Positions 16,289 through 25,728 of a DNA stretch of 64,000 nucleotides are shown here, in pieces; the first letter of the stretch is position 1, and the number at the start of each line of letters is the position of its first letter. Source of the stretch: Actinoallomurus purpureus (lineage in GTDB: Bacteria > Actinomycetota > Actinomycetes > Streptosporangiales > Streptosporangiaceae); assembly GCF_024055795.1 (NCBI RefSeq), contig NZ_JAMXMY010000008.1, positions 248,001 through 312,000 on the forward strand, in the 5' to 3' direction. The notes beneath the pieces are model-generated. The model did not search any database, was not told the origin of the DNA, and worked only from the letters and a program-made list of their open reading frames with translations. The position numbers and the translations under genes were made by a program.

Positions 16289-16609
16289 TCACGCGTGCAG
16301 CGCCTTCAGCGCGTCGAGCACGAAGCGGCGTGCTTGGGCCATGTCCTTGCGCGCTCGATCGATATCGAGCACCTCTGCGCCAGGCGCCGTCAGGGCGGCA
16401 CGGCGGATGAATGACGACAGACTCAGTCCGGCCTCGTCAGCTGCCTGCTGGATCCGCTCGATCTCGGTCGAGTTGAAGCGGACCGAGACGACGCTGTCGA
16501 GCTTCCAGGAGATCTTGGCGTCTACCTGCTCGCCCCATATGTCCGGGTCGTCTCGATGCTCGTAGTAGAAATCGGCCGCCTCAGCGTCCGACATCCCCCG
16601 TTCACTCAC
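16289..16609 (-). CDS. Orphan ribbon-helix-helix (CopG-like) protein
   Basis: A 106-residue protein. The N-terminal half is acidic (EAADFYYEHRDDPDIWGE). It is followed by a ribbon-helix-helix core: SVVSVRFNSTEIERIQQAADE then GLSLSSFIRRAAL. This is the architecture of CopG/DUF1778-like antitoxins, but no toxin gene is adjacent on either side, so it is either an orphan antitoxin or a stand-alone repressor. Frames open earlier, but GGAGGT lies exactly six bases before GTG 16609 and merges with the earlier ATG, which decides the start. Confidence 0.72.
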   Translation of the reverse strand: MSERGMSDAEAADFYYEHRDDPDIWGEQVDAKISWKLDSVVSVRFNSTEIERIQQAADEAGLSLSSFIRRAALTAPGAEVLDIDRARKDMAQARRFVLDALKALHA

Positions 16610-16638
16610 TGTCATACCTCCCACGCCGTAATTCGGTC

Positions 16639-17460
16639 TTACCAGGGGCCGAAGACGCGTTCGCCGTTGGTGGCGATGGCGGTGCAGAGCTCGGCGAGGT
16701 CGACGTTCTTGACCTCGGCGAGGCGGCGGACGGTCAGCGGGACGAGGTACGGGGCGTTGGGCTTGCCGCGGTGGGGCACGGGGGTGAGGTACGGGGCGTC
16801 GGTCTCGACCAGGAGCAGGTCCAGCGGCGCCACGGCCGCGGCCTCGCGCAGGTCGGTGGCGTTCTTGAACGTCACGTTGCCCGCGAAGCTCATGTGGTAG
16901 CCGTGGTCGGCGCAGACCTTGGCCATCTCCCGGTCGCCGGAGAAGCAGTGGAAGACGACCTTCTCCGGCGGACCCTCCTCCGCGAGGATGCGCAGCACGT
17001 CGTCGTGGGCGTCCCGGTCGTGGATGACGAGGGCCTTGCCGGCGCGCTTGGCGATGTCGATGTGGGCGCGGAACGACCGCTGCTGGTCCTCGACGGCGGC
17101 CCAGTCGCGGTAGTAGTCGAGCCCGGTCTCGCCGACGGCGCGGACGTACGGCAGCGCCGCGAGCTTGGCGATGTCGGCGAGGATGTCGGCGGTGGCGTCA
17201 CCCGCGTCGTTCGGGTGGATCGCCACCGCCGCATACACGTCGTCGTAGGTCGCGGCCGCGTCGGCGGCGTGTTGGGACGAGGCCAGGTCGTAGCCCACGG
17301 TCACGGCCCGCCGGATGCCGACCGAGTGCGCGGCGGCGAGTACCTCCGTGATCGGCACCTCGAGGATGTCCAGGTGACAGTGGCTGTCGAACACCTCGAC
17401 CGGCAACGCCTCGGGCAGCGGCGGGAAGGCCGCTCCACGGAACCCGTTGGACGCGTTCAT
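16639..17460 (-). CDS. tatD: TatD-family metal-dependent DNase
   Basis: TIM-barrel hydrolase of the TatD/YcfH family (3'-5' exonuclease activity in characterised members). Metal ligands are visible: FDSHCHLD (His27, His29), AVGETGLDYY, VIHDRDAHDD, VFHCFSG and VETDAPYLTP. The ATG at 17460 has GAGGGG seven bases upstream and gives 273 residues. Earlier starts at 17511 and 17478 are possible. It sits between metG and rsmA, as is usual in actinobacteria. Confidence 0.92.
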   Translation of the reverse strand: MNASNGFRGAAFPPLPEALPVEVFDSHCHLDILEVPITEVLAAAHSVGIRRAVTVGYDLASSQHAADAAATYDDVYAAVAIHPNDAGDATADILADIAKLAALPYVRAVGETGLDYYRDWAAVEDQQRSFRAHIDIAKRAGKALVIHDRDAHDDVLRILAEEGPPEKVVFHCFSGDREMAKVCADHGYHMSFAGNVTFKNATDLREAAAVAPLDLLLVETDAPYLTPVPHRGKPNAPYLVPLTVRRLAEVKNVDLAELCTAIATNGERVFGPW

Positions 17461-17521
17461 ATCCGCCCCCTCGCTCATATGGGCAACCTGCCCGGTGACG
17501 CGGCCGGGCATGAGCGCCGGG

Positions 17522-19312
17522 TCAGGACTGTTCCAGCCGGGCCAGCTCCTCGTCGACGACCGAGGAGTCGAGCTTGGCGAACAGCGGCTTGGGCGGCGCC
17601 AGCGGTGTGCCGGCGGCGATCGGCCGCGACTCCCAGCGGGCCTGGGTGTCGTACGACCCGGTCAGGACCGGGTAGTCCGGACCGCCGTCCTCGGAGACCT
17701 CGCGGATCTCCGGGGCTCCGCTCCACTCCTCCTGGCCGCCGAGCATCCGGTGGACCTTCTCCGACGACGCCGGCAGGAACGGCGTGAGCAGCGACTTGGC
17801 GTCGTCGACGAGCTGCAGTGCGACGTGCAGGATCGTCTTCATCCGCTCGGGATCGTCGTTCTTCAGCTTCCACGGCGACTGCTCGGACAGGTACTTGTTC
17901 GCCTCCGCGACCGTGCGCATCGCCTCGTTGGCGGCGTTCTTGAACCGTGAGCGCGACAGCTCCGCGCCGACCGCGTCGAACGCCTTGCGCGACCGCTCCA
18001 GGACGTCCCGGTCGAGGTCGGTGAGCTCGCCGGCGGCCGGGATCTCACCGATGTTCTTGGCCGCGAACGAGACCGAGCGGTTCACCAGATTGCCCCACGC
18101 GGCGACGAGCTCGTCGTTGTTGCGGCGGACGAACTCCGACCACGTGAAGTCGGTGTCCTGGTTCTCCGGGCCGGCGACCGCGATGTAGTAGCGCAGCGCG
18201 TCGACGTCGTATCGCTCCAGGAAGTCGCGCACGTAGATGACGACCTGACGCGAGGAGGAGAACTTCTTGCCCTCCATGGTGAGGAACTCCGAGGAGACCA
18301 CCTCGGTGGGCAGGTTGAGCTTGCCGAGGGAACCGGGCGTGCCGCCCTTGTCGCCCTCGCCGTTGTAGCCGAGCAGCATCGCCGGCCAGATCTCGGCGTG
18401 GAAGACGATGTTGTCCTTGCCCATGAAGTAGTACGTCTCGGCGTCGGGGTTCTGCCACCAGGCACGCCAGGCGTCGGGGTCGCCGCTGCGTCTGGCCCAC
18501 TCGACCGACGCCGACAGGTAGCCGACGACGGCGTCGAACCAGACGTAGAGCCGCTTGTCGGGCCGGTCGACCCAGCCCGGCAGCGGCACGGGCACGCCCC
18601 AGTCGAGGTCCCGGCTGATCGGCCGGGGCCGCATCTCGTCGAGGAGGTTGCGGGTGAACTTGTAGACGTTCGGCCGCCAGAGCCCCTCCTTGCCCTGCAG
18701 CCACGATCCGAGGGTCTCGGAGAACGCGGGCAGGTCGAGGAAGAAGTGCTCGGTCTCGACGAACTTCGGCTTCTCGCCGTTGATGCGGCTCCGCGGGTTG
18801 ATCAGGTCGATCGGGTCGAGCTGGTTGCCGCAGTTGTCGCACTGGTCGCCGCGCGCCCCGTCGTATCCGCAGATCGGGCAGGTGCCCTCGATGTAGCGGT
18901 CGGGCAGGGTGCGGCCCGTGGACGGCGAGATCGCGCCCATGGTCTTCTTCTCGAAGACGTAGCCGTTGTCGTGGAGGCCCTTGAAGATCTCCTGGGCGAC
19001 GGCGTGGTGGTTGCGCGTCGTCGTCCGGGTGAACAGGTCGTACGTCATGCCGAGGCCGTGCAGGTCCTGGGCGATCACGCGGTTGTAGCGGTCGGCCAGC
19101 TCGCGGGCCGACACGCCCTCCTTGTCGGCCTGCACCTGGATCGGGGTGCCGTGCTCGTCGGTGCCGCTGACCATCAGGACCTTGTTGCCCGCCATCCGCT
19201 GGTAGCGGCTGAACATGTCGGCGGGCAGCGCGAAACCGGAGACGTGCCCGATGTGGCGGGGCCCGTTGGCGTACGGCCAGGCGGGCGCGGTCAGGATGTG
19301 ACGGCTGGACAT
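17522..19312 (-). CDS. metG: Methionyl-tRNA synthetase
   Basis: Class I synthetase that charges tRNA-Met. The HIGH motif is RHIGHVSGF (about 19-27), the zinc knuckle is CPICGYDG...CDNCG, and the KMSKS loop appears as [12 protein letters not shown]. The anticodon-binding helical domain follows ([25 protein letters not shown]). It ends at 596 residues without the C-terminal tRNA-binding OB domain, as in other actinobacteria. The tatD stop-start gap downstream is about 60 bases, so they are probably co-transcribed. Confidence 0.97.
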   Translation of the reverse strand: MSSRHILTAPAWPYANGPRHIGHVSGFALPADMFSRYQRMAGNKVLMVSGTDEHGTPIQVQADKEGVSARELADRYNRVIAQDLHGLGMTYDLFTRTTTRNHHAVAQEIFKGLHDNGYVFEKKTMGAISPSTGRTLPDRYIEGTCPICGYDGARGDQCDNCGNQLDPIDLINPRSRINGEKPKFVETEHFFLDLPAFSETLGSWLQGKEGLWRPNVYKFTRNLLDEMRPRPISRDLDWGVPVPLPGWVDRPDKRLYVWFDAVVGYLSASVEWARRSGDPDAWRAWWQNPDAETYYFMGKDNIVFHAEIWPAMLLGYNGEGDKGGTPGSLGKLNLPTEVVSSEFLTMEGKKFSSSRQVVIYVRDFLERYDVDALRYYIAVAGPENQDTDFTWSEFVRRNNDELVAAWGNLVNRSVSFAAKNIGEIPAAGELTDLDRDVLERSRKAFDAVGAELSRSRFKNAANEAMRTVAEANKYLSEQSPWKLKNDDPERMKTILHVALQLVDDAKSLLTPFLPASSEKVHRMLGGQEEWSGAPEIREVSEDGGPDYPVLTGSYDTQARWESRPIAAGTPLAPPKPLFAKLDSSVVDEELARLEQS

Positions 19313-19343
19313 GTGCTTAGCCTACGGGGCACCCGTCGATGAC

Positions 19344-19783
19344 TCATTCCGATATCGACTTTCTCCCACGGGCTCCGGGCGTGCGGCACCGGCCCTCGAT
19401 CGGCGCCGCACGCCCTTTCCCGGCGCGGCCCATCCGGTCCTTCAACCGGCCGACCGTGCGGATGCCCACCTGCGCGGCGAGCAGCTTGTACGCGGCCGCT
19501 CCGCCAGCAGTTCCTTGGCGGCGTCGCGCTCGACGACCTGCTCGGCCACGTCCACGCCGGTCAGGTCCTGTTCGGCGACCGACGCCGTGAGCCGGTCGGT
19601 GAGCACCTGCCGCCGCCGGCCGGTGTCGTACTGTTTGAATACGCGCGCCGCTCCGAGCAGCCACGGCAGCGGTGACTCGGGCAGGTCGCCGAGCCGCCCC
19701 TGGGGCGGACGGCGGATTACACGTCCGCGTCTGCGAAGCTCGCACAGGCGATCACGTGCCGCGACGGCGTTGCGGCACGGCAC
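19344..19783 (-). pseudogene. Frameshifted gene of unknown function
   Basis: A GTG at 19783 opens a protein-like frame (VFKQYDTGRRRQVLTDRLTA, then VDVAEQVVERDAAKELLAERP). It runs out of sense at about 19495 and stops. A one-base shift inside GAGCGGCCGCGTAC continues smoothly as AYKLLAAQVGIRTVGRLKDR and GKGRAAPIEGRC, stopping at 19344. The joined product would be about 147 residues, basic, soluble. I do not recognise the family. The shift could be a true inactivating mutation or a sequencing slip in a GC run. Confidence 0.45.
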
Positions 19784-19944
19784 CAGCTGAACGTTGCCTG
19801 AAAATATCGTCCGCCAGATGCTTAGTGACCTGCGGCAATGGCAGGATCAGTACCAATGAACCGCCAGATTTCAGCTACCCTCCGCCTGTCCCGGGCCACA
19901 CTCTGGCATCGCCCCTCGCACATCAGCAGAGGTTGAAACCCGTC

Positions 19945-21519
19945 ATGACCCATACCCCCGTGCGTCAAGCGATCATCCGGCATCGCCCGCAGGGCCGCGT
20001 CGCCGGACGAGCGTGTCGCCAGTTCCTGATGCGATGCCTGCGCAGACGTGTGCTCTGGTTCTCGGCGCTGGTTGCGGCCTGCAGCGTGCTCATGCAGTGG
20101 CTGATCATGCCCCCTCCCCTGTACGCCGACCCGTACTACGTGTTCCGCGCGGCCAGGCTGTGGCCGCACATCCCGCTGCACCGGCAACCGTTCGTGGAGG
20201 TCCCCCATCAGGTGACGCGCCTGGGGCTGCTGTTCACGTCCCGGGTGTCCCAGGAACTGCTCGGCCCGGGACAGGCGGCCTATGTCCTCACCGCCGCGAT
20301 CGGTGGATGCCTTTTCTTCGTCGGCTGTTATCTCGCCGTCCGGACGCTCTTCGGCGACGTCGTCGGGCTCGTCGCGACTCTGCTGCTGCTCGTGCACCCG
20401 TTCTTCACCCTGGCCAGTCCGTTCAGCTCGGACGTGACCTGGTCGGCGGGGACGGTACTGCCCGACATGCCGGGCGCGGGGTTGTTCTCCATGGGGATGG
20501 CCGCACTCATCGTGGCGGGCCGTAGGAAGGGACGGCCTCAGACGTACCTCCTGCTGACCGCAGGAGCGTGTTTCGGATCCGCTTACCTCTTCCGCGAGTT
20601 CATCGCCTTCATGTTCGTCGGGATACCGATCTTTCTCCTGCTGCTACGCATCCCGATGCGCCGGATCGTCGTCGTCGCCATGCCGATGCTCGGCCTCCTG
20701 GCCATGGCCCTGGTGCACAATGCCCTGGTCTTCGGCGACCCGCTCGCCGAGCTCCGCGCGGCCGCCGACCATGGCGGTGCGCCCGCCGAGCCGGACTCCC
20801 GCCTGCTGGCGTTCAACTCGTTCGTGCGTGCCATGCATGACTGGCACCCCCTTGGGATCCTGTTCCTCATCGCACTGGCACTCAACGTCATCGGATGGGC
20901 GGTCACCCGAGACCGTCGGCTCGCGCTGACGCTCGTGTGGTTCGTCTCCCTGTGGGTACCGATCGTCCTCCAATCCGGACTGCTCGATCCGAACGACATC
21001 TCACTGCGCGGATGGCTGGTCCGTTACTGGTTCGCCGTCTTCCCCGCCCTCATGGCCGGCGGGCTGGGCACTCTCGCCCTCATGGCCCGCGGCATCCGGA
21101 ACATTCGGATCCGAGCCTCGCTACTCGCCGCCCTTACGGTCATCACCGGGGCGACCTATCTCGTCCCGGCCATCAAGGTGATCCCGGCACAGCCGCGCGA
21201 CACGGCGTGGAACGAACTGCGCGTCTGGCTGGGCGGGCGCGATGATCTGCCGGTGATCTGGGCGGACAACCGCCTCGGGCAGACGCTCACCTTCTACACC
21301 CGCTCGGTGTGGGGCGAACGGCAGTGGCACGGGAAGCTCAGAACGTTTCCCCAAGAGTGGCCTCAGCTGGCCCCGGCCGCCAGTCATGGCCCGTTGCTGT
21401 TCACCGAATGGCGCGGGCAGGAGCCGCCGATCGCCGGCGGGCTACGGCCGAGTACTCAGACCGGGTGGAGATTGCTCTGGCGATCCTCCGACGACGTCCT
21501 CGAGCTCTGGGCTCGCTGA
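19945..21519 (+). CDS. GT-C membrane glycosyltransferase (ArnT/GT39-like)
   Basis: A 524-residue polytopic protein with about ten to twelve membrane helices. The first extracytoplasmic loop carries YADPYYVFRAARLW, an acidic D-P-Y-Y motif like the catalytic loop of polyprenol-phosphate-sugar-dependent glycosyltransferases, followed by a VEVPHQVTRLG stretch. A small soluble domain is at the C-terminus (RDTAWNELRVWLGGRDDLP). ATG 19945 has AGAGG twelve bases upstream. Its 3' end overlaps the convergent gene at 21442 by 78 bases. Acceptor and sugar donor are unknown; polyprenol-phosphate-mannose is likely given the neighbours. Confidence 0.75.
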   Translation: MTHTPVRQAIIRHRPQGRVAGRACRQFLMRCLRRRVLWFSALVAACSVLMQWLIMPPPLYADPYYVFRAARLWPHIPLHRQPFVEVPHQVTRLGLLFTSRVSQELLGPGQAAYVLTAAIGGCLFFVGCYLAVRTLFGDVVGLVATLLLLVHPFFTLASPFSSDVTWSAGTVLPDMPGAGLFSMGMAALIVAGRRKGRPQTYLLLTAGACFGSAYLFREFIAFMFVGIPIFLLLLRIPMRRIVVVAMPMLGLLAMALVHNALVFGDPLAELRAAADHGGAPAEPDSRLLAFNSFVRAMHDWHPLGILFLIALALNVIGWAVTRDRRLALTLVWFVSLWVPIVLQSGLLDPNDISLRGWLVRYWFAVFPALMAGGLGTLALMARGIRNIRIRASLLAALTVITGATYLVPAIKVIPAQPRDTAWNELRVWLGGRDDLPVIWADNRLGQTLTFYTRSVWGERQWHGKLRTFPQEWPQLAPAASHGPLLFTEWRGQEPPIAGGLRPSTQTGWRLLWRSSDDVLELWAR

Positions 21520-22926
21520 CACCCTCGCAGGCCGTGCGGGCCGCCGGCCGTACGCGAGGGCGGCGGCCAGGCACGCAAGGGGCGGGACCGGCATGACGTA
21601 CCGGTGGTCGAAGTCGAGCACCACCACCGGAAGCACCAGCAGGGCCGTCGCCACCCCCCACGGCAACAGGACGATCATGCGCCCGCCGGGCGACGGGCCC
21701 CGGCGGCACATCCCGAACAGTCCGAGCAGCAGAATGACGCCGAGGAGCGGGCCGGGCAGATGGGCCTTGTACGCCACGAGCGCGCTCGAATATGGACGGA
21801 CCGCATGGGTATCTCGGACGCTCGGATCGTAGGCGGCGATTGTCTGCTTGGCACCGGAATGGTCCGACAGGGGTACGCGCCTCGCCGTGAAGTAGTAGAT
21901 CGCCGGCAGTCGCCGCGGGTGGCGCACGGCGGGCCATGCGAACGCCAGGGCCACGTCCTCACCGACATTGCGGAGGTAGTCCACCGGCTGAGCCATGATC
22001 GCGTGAATGGCGAACGACCGTGCGAGGTCCTCGTTCGCCTGCCGGCCCGGCGGCCGGTTGATCTCACCGGACCAGTAGTACTCCGCCGCCGCGTCCTGGT
22101 GGATCCCGTCCGGGCAGAGCCGGGCCTCGTCGGCCGGGGGTTTGATCACTGAGCAGTCGGCGAAGGTCCTCGACCGCGCCCACAACGCGGCCCCATCGCC
22201 GCCCGCGAGTTTGAACCGTCCGTAGGTGGCGTCGTACCAGCAGGCGTACGAGACGATCGGCAGCATCGCGAGCACGGTCGCCGAGACAAGCGCGCGCCAA
22301 CCAACCCGGCGCAGGGCCAGCCAGACCAGTAGGAGGATGAGCAGCGGAAGCGCGATGGTGCGGACCAGAGCCGCCAGGGCCACCAGCAGACCGGCGCTGA
22401 CGGCCGCCCGCGTCGAGATCGTCGGCGACCAGAGGAGCACGCTGACCGCGCCCACGATGAGCAGGATGAACATCGTGTCGGAGAGCACCGCCTGCTCCAG
22501 ATGGAGCAGCTCGACGTCGAAGAGCGCGGGAATCGTGGCGAGCACGGCCACCCACACGGGCCTCGACCGGCGACGGAGAACCGCATAGGTCAACAGACCG
22601 ATGGCCAGGCCCATGAGGTGCTGGATCGCGATGATCAGCACGATGCTGTGGAACGGGCGCAGCAGAAGGAGGAAGAAGCCGTACCCTCCCGGGTGAAGGT
22701 CGTGGGCGGGCTTCGGGTGCAGCGCGAAGCGAAGGTACTCGTAGGAGTCGTACCAGTAGATCTCGGCCGGCCGGAGGCCGAGCATCGTCAGCGCCCGCAA
22801 CGCGGTGGCGGCCGCCAGCACCGCGGCGAAGAGCCAGTGCGCCTTCAACAACGCGCGTCCTCGCGTCAGGAGCGCGGCGGGACGAGTCCTCGGGACCGGC
22901 TCGCCCTTGGGAGACGGGCCGGTCAT
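21442..22926 (-). CDS. GT-C membrane glycosyltransferase, FADC-motif family, copy 1
   Basis: A 494-residue polytopic protein, one of three paralogs here (others at 25729 and 27243). Shared marks are IYWYDSYEYLRFAL in the first outer loop (acidic catalytic candidate), HPGGYGFFLLLLRPFHS, IQHLMGLAIG and LEQAVLSDTMF. A soluble loop with FADCSVIKPPADEARLC has two conserved cysteines that could form a disulphide. DFDHRYVMPVPPL lies near the end. Its ATG overlaps the stop of the GT87-like gene by four bases. A longer frame upstream is antisense noise. Probable polyprenol-phosphate-sugar-dependent transferase. Confidence 0.75.
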   Translation of the reverse strand: MTGPSPKGEPVPRTRPAALLTRGRALLKAHWLFAAVLAAATALRALTMLGLRPAEIYWYDSYEYLRFALHPKPAHDLHPGGYGFFLLLLRPFHSIVLIIAIQHLMGLAIGLLTYAVLRRRSRPVWVAVLATIPALFDVELLHLEQAVLSDTMFILLIVGAVSVLLWSPTISTRAAVSAGLLVALAALVRTIALPLLILLLVWLALRRVGWRALVSATVLAMLPIVSYACWYDATYGRFKLAGGDGAALWARSRTFADCSVIKPPADEARLCPDGIHQDAAAEYYWSGEINRPPGRQANEDLARSFAIHAIMAQPVDYLRNVGEDVALAFAWPAVRHPRRLPAIYYFTARRVPLSDHSGAKQTIAAYDPSVRDTHAVRPYSSALVAYKAHLPGPLLGVILLLGLFGMCRRGPSPGGRMIVLLPWGVATALLVLPVVVLDFDHRYVMPVPPLACLAAALAYGRRPARPARVSASPELEDVVGGSPEQSPPGLSTRP

Positions 22927-24206
22927 GGAACCGCTCCCGCAAGGGCGGGCTCGCTGTCGCCCTCTGCCGGCGAGACCTGCCTGCGCCCCCAGGGCAACGC
23001 GAGTGCGATCACCGGAATGACCAGAAGGCTCGCCATGTAGTACCAGGGGGCGAGCTGCCGCCAGTTGCGGACCAGGGTCATCACGTAGTAGCCGAACGCC
23101 GCGTACACGCTGAGCGCCATGCCCATCAACCCGGTCCATCGGGTCGGGCGGGCGGTCGCGAACGGCATGGCCCACGACAGGTACTGCACGCCGTGCGAGG
23201 CCGTGACCAACTGGAACGTCGACGCGCTGACCATGGCGATATCCACCGGATGAGCACGTCGCCACCACCAGACGGCGGCGGCGATGGCGACCAGCGTGAG
23301 CAGGGACCCGACGCTGCCTATGGCAGCGGAGAACGGGTCGTGCAGCAGTTTCGCCGTCGGCACCGGATGCAGCCACATCACCACCGAACTCCAGCCAAAG
23401 GTGCCCACGATCGGGTGGTAGCCGAGCATGACGCTCATGACCTTCGGTAGCTGCCGGACGGGTGTTCCGACGGTCAGCGGCATCGTCACGAACAGCACGA
23501 TGAGCGCTCCGGACATCGCCGCGAGGAGGCGGCATCTGCGTCGCCAGTCGGGCAGCCCGATGAGCAGCGCGGGGATGAACAGCGCCGGCCACGTCTTGAC
23601 AGAGATCGCCAGCGCGATGAGGACACCTGCGAGGAGGACGCGCCGGCCGGTGAGATCTGGCCCGTCCCGCCGAATGAGGACAAAGGACCCGACGGCGAAC
23701 AGCAGGCAGAGGGGCTCCATCTGCCCGTGAATCGCCGCGACCATGATGATCAGCGGGTTGGTGGCGTACTGAAACCGGGCCGCGGGCGCATGCTTCCGCC
23801 CGGCGAGCAGGCCGACCAACACGACGACCCCGAGATCGAAGAGAATCGGTCCGACTCTGCTGATCATCATCCACGGCACGCCGAAGTGACGCTCGATGAA
23901 CACATTGCCGGCAAGGAAGATGGCGTAGGTCGGCAGATAGTTCCAGCCGGTCTGCGGGGCGTTCAGGATCGGGTCTCGATGATTGAGAACGTTGATCCCG
24001 GCACGGTGAAAGTCGATATTGAGGTCGTACGGCTTGAAATCGCCACCGATCGCCATCGTCAGCACGCGCAGGCCGATGGCGGTGAGGAGGGTCACCCTCA
24101 GCGAGGGTTTCCAGCCCCGCCGCCAGCCCACGATCATCAGCGTCGCGGCCACCCCGAAGACCGCGAGCCGTGCCACCAGTCGGACAGGATCGATTACATC
24201 CGGCAT
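22923..24206 (-). CDS. GT87-like (DUF2029) membrane mannosyltransferase
   Basis: A 427-residue polytopic protein with about ten helices. Features resembling the GT87/PIG-M-like polyprenol-phosphate-mannose-dependent enzymes are PYDLNIDFHRAGINVL in the first loop, YATNPLIIMVAAIHGQMEPL, and ISVKTWPALFIPALLIGLP. The ATG at 24206 follows the stop of the GT2 gene by eight bases, and the gene overlaps the next one by four, so GT2, GT87-like and GT-C copy 1 form one operon. It would add a sugar to a lipid or glycan outside the membrane, using the lipid-linked donor made by the GT2 protein. Confidence 0.78.
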   Translation of the reverse strand: MPDVIDPVRLVARLAVFGVAATLMIVGWRRGWKPSLRVTLLTAIGLRVLTMAIGGDFKPYDLNIDFHRAGINVLNHRDPILNAPQTGWNYLPTYAIFLAGNVFIERHFGVPWMMISRVGPILFDLGVVVLVGLLAGRKHAPAARFQYATNPLIIMVAAIHGQMEPLCLLFAVGSFVLIRRDGPDLTGRRVLLAGVLIALAISVKTWPALFIPALLIGLPDWRRRCRLLAAMSGALIVLFVTMPLTVGTPVRQLPKVMSVMLGYHPIVGTFGWSSVVMWLHPVPTAKLLHDPFSAAIGSVGSLLTLVAIAAAVWWWRRAHPVDIAMVSASTFQLVTASHGVQYLSWAMPFATARPTRWTGLMGMALSVYAAFGYYVMTLVRNWRQLAPWYYMASLLVIPVIALALPWGRRQVSPAEGDSEPALAGAVP

Positions 24207-24214
24207 CGAGCGTC

Positions 24215-25495
24215 TCAGGCCTTCTCGGCCTCGACGACGTCGGGCTCGTCCTCCTCGGACTCGTCCGCCTTGGACTCGTCCGCCTTGGATCGGGTGAGCA
24301 CCGCCTGCTGCACGGTGAGGGAGTCGTCCCCCGCGGTCTCGGTCGCCGGATGCGAGGCCCGGCGGATGCCCAGGATCGACAGGAAGGACGAGCCGAGCAC
24401 GAGTTGGAAGCTCATCATGAGCGCGGTCGCCGATGGCACGACCATCCGCAGCGACTGTGTCGGGTCGAGCTGGCCCCAACTCCGGCCTTGCCAGTGGACG
24501 AGCGACGCCGTCATGCCCGCCAGTCCGGCAAGGGCTAGCAGCCCGCCGATGACCAGACCTCGTTCGAAGCTCCAAGAACCGAGCAGCCAGCGTGCCCGCC
24601 GATCGGAGGGCAAGAACCCTTCAGCGACTCCGTAGGCCTTGGTGAGCAGCGCGAACAGCACCGCTTGGAAACCGATGACCACCACCGCCGAGGCGCCGAC
24701 AAGGGTGTCCACGTCGAAGCGCACATCGCCGAGCCGGACCGGGCCGAACGAGAGGGCGATCCCCGCGACCAGCCCGAGTGTCATGAGGAGCAGGCCGGGG
24801 ATCAGGAAGAGCCAGCGGGGGCTGTAGAGGAGAAGGAAGCGCAGATGCCGCCAGCCGTCCCGCCAGCTGCGCAGGTGCGGCGGGCGACTCCGGCCGTCCT
24901 TCGAGAGCGTCGTGGGCACCTCCACGATCCCTTGCCCCTGGAGTGTGGCCTTGACCACCATCTCGCTCGCGAACTCCATACCGCTGGACTGCAGCCCGAG
25001 TGCCAGCGCGCTGTCACGCCGGAAGCCCCGGAGACCGCAGTGGAAGTCTCCGATCTTGCTGCGGAAGAAGAGGCGGCCGATGAAGCTCAACACCGGATTG
25101 CCGAGGTACCTGTGCAGTTTGGGCATGGCCCCCGGGGCGATACCGCCCTCGAACCGGTTGCCCATCACCAGGTCGGCGCCCTCGCGCAACCTCTCGACGA
25201 AGGGCATGAGCGCCGTGAAGTCGTAGGAGTCGTCGGCGTCCCCCATGATGACGTATTCGCCGCGGGCCGCCCGGATGCCGCCGATGAGCGCGTTGCCGTA
25301 TCCCTTGCTCTCGATGTCGACGACGCGCGCGCCCGCTGCCTCGGCGAGTGCCTGACTCCCGTCTGTGCTTCCGTTGTCTGCGACGATGACCTCACCGTCG
25401 ATATCGTTGTCCTCCAGGCACGAGACCGCCTTGCGGACACAGGTCTCGACGGTCTCGGCCTCGTTGAGGCACGGCATCACTACCGAGAGCTCCAC
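24215..25495 (-). CDS. Polyprenol-phosphate glycosyltransferase (GT2, DPM1-like) with membrane domain
   Basis: The first 230 residues are a GT-A domain of the dolichol-phosphate mannose synthase type: LSVVMPCLNEAETVETC, VIVADNGSTDGS, MGDADDSYDF (DxD), MGNRFEGG and FHCGLRGFRRD. Four hydrophobic segments follow (about 235-390). The C-terminus is an acidic/basic repeat (SKADESKADESEEDEP). GTG 25495 has GGAGG seven bases upstream. It should move a hexose from a nucleotide sugar to polyprenyl phosphate on the inner membrane face, feeding the GT-C enzymes encoded around it. Confidence 0.87.
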   Translation of the reverse strand: MELSVVMPCLNEAETVETCVRKAVSCLEDNDIDGEVIVADNGSTDGSQALAEAAGARVVDIESKGYGNALIGGIRAARGEYVIMGDADDSYDFTALMPFVERLREGADLVMGNRFEGGIAPGAMPKLHRYLGNPVLSFIGRLFFRSKIGDFHCGLRGFRRDSALALGLQSSGMEFASEMVVKATLQGQGIVEVPTTLSKDGRSRPPHLRSWRDGWRHLRFLLLYSPRWLFLIPGLLLMTLGLVAGIALSFGPVRLGDVRFDVDTLVGASAVVVIGFQAVLFALLTKAYGVAEGFLPSDRRARWLLGSWSFERGLVIGGLLALAGLAGMTASLVHWQGRSWGQLDPTQSLRMVVPSATALMMSFQLVLGSSFLSILGIRRASHPATETAGDDSLTVQQAVLTRSKADESKADESEEDEPDVVEAEKA

Positions 25496-25728
25496 GTCAT
25501 CTCCTCCGGACGAATGGGAGTGATCACCCCGTATGAAGAGCTAGGCTCATAATGTTCCGGGCATGGCCACGGTTGCCTTACCGCGCACGGGCCGCTCCGA
25601 GCCAGGTGCTCGGGCGACATGCTACTTGTGACCGACCGTTGCCCCGAAGTGATCCACTGGTTTAGCAGACTGATGGTGTCGCTTTGGGTCGTCCAGGATA
25701 CGCACAGACCAGGGAGGTCAGAGCTGTC

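Noticed and set aside
22927-23874. N-terminal extension of the GT-C gene at 21442
   Set aside because: The extension overlaps the GT87-like gene in another frame and is Arg/Ala-rich. The family start and a 4-base overlap place the ATG at 22926.
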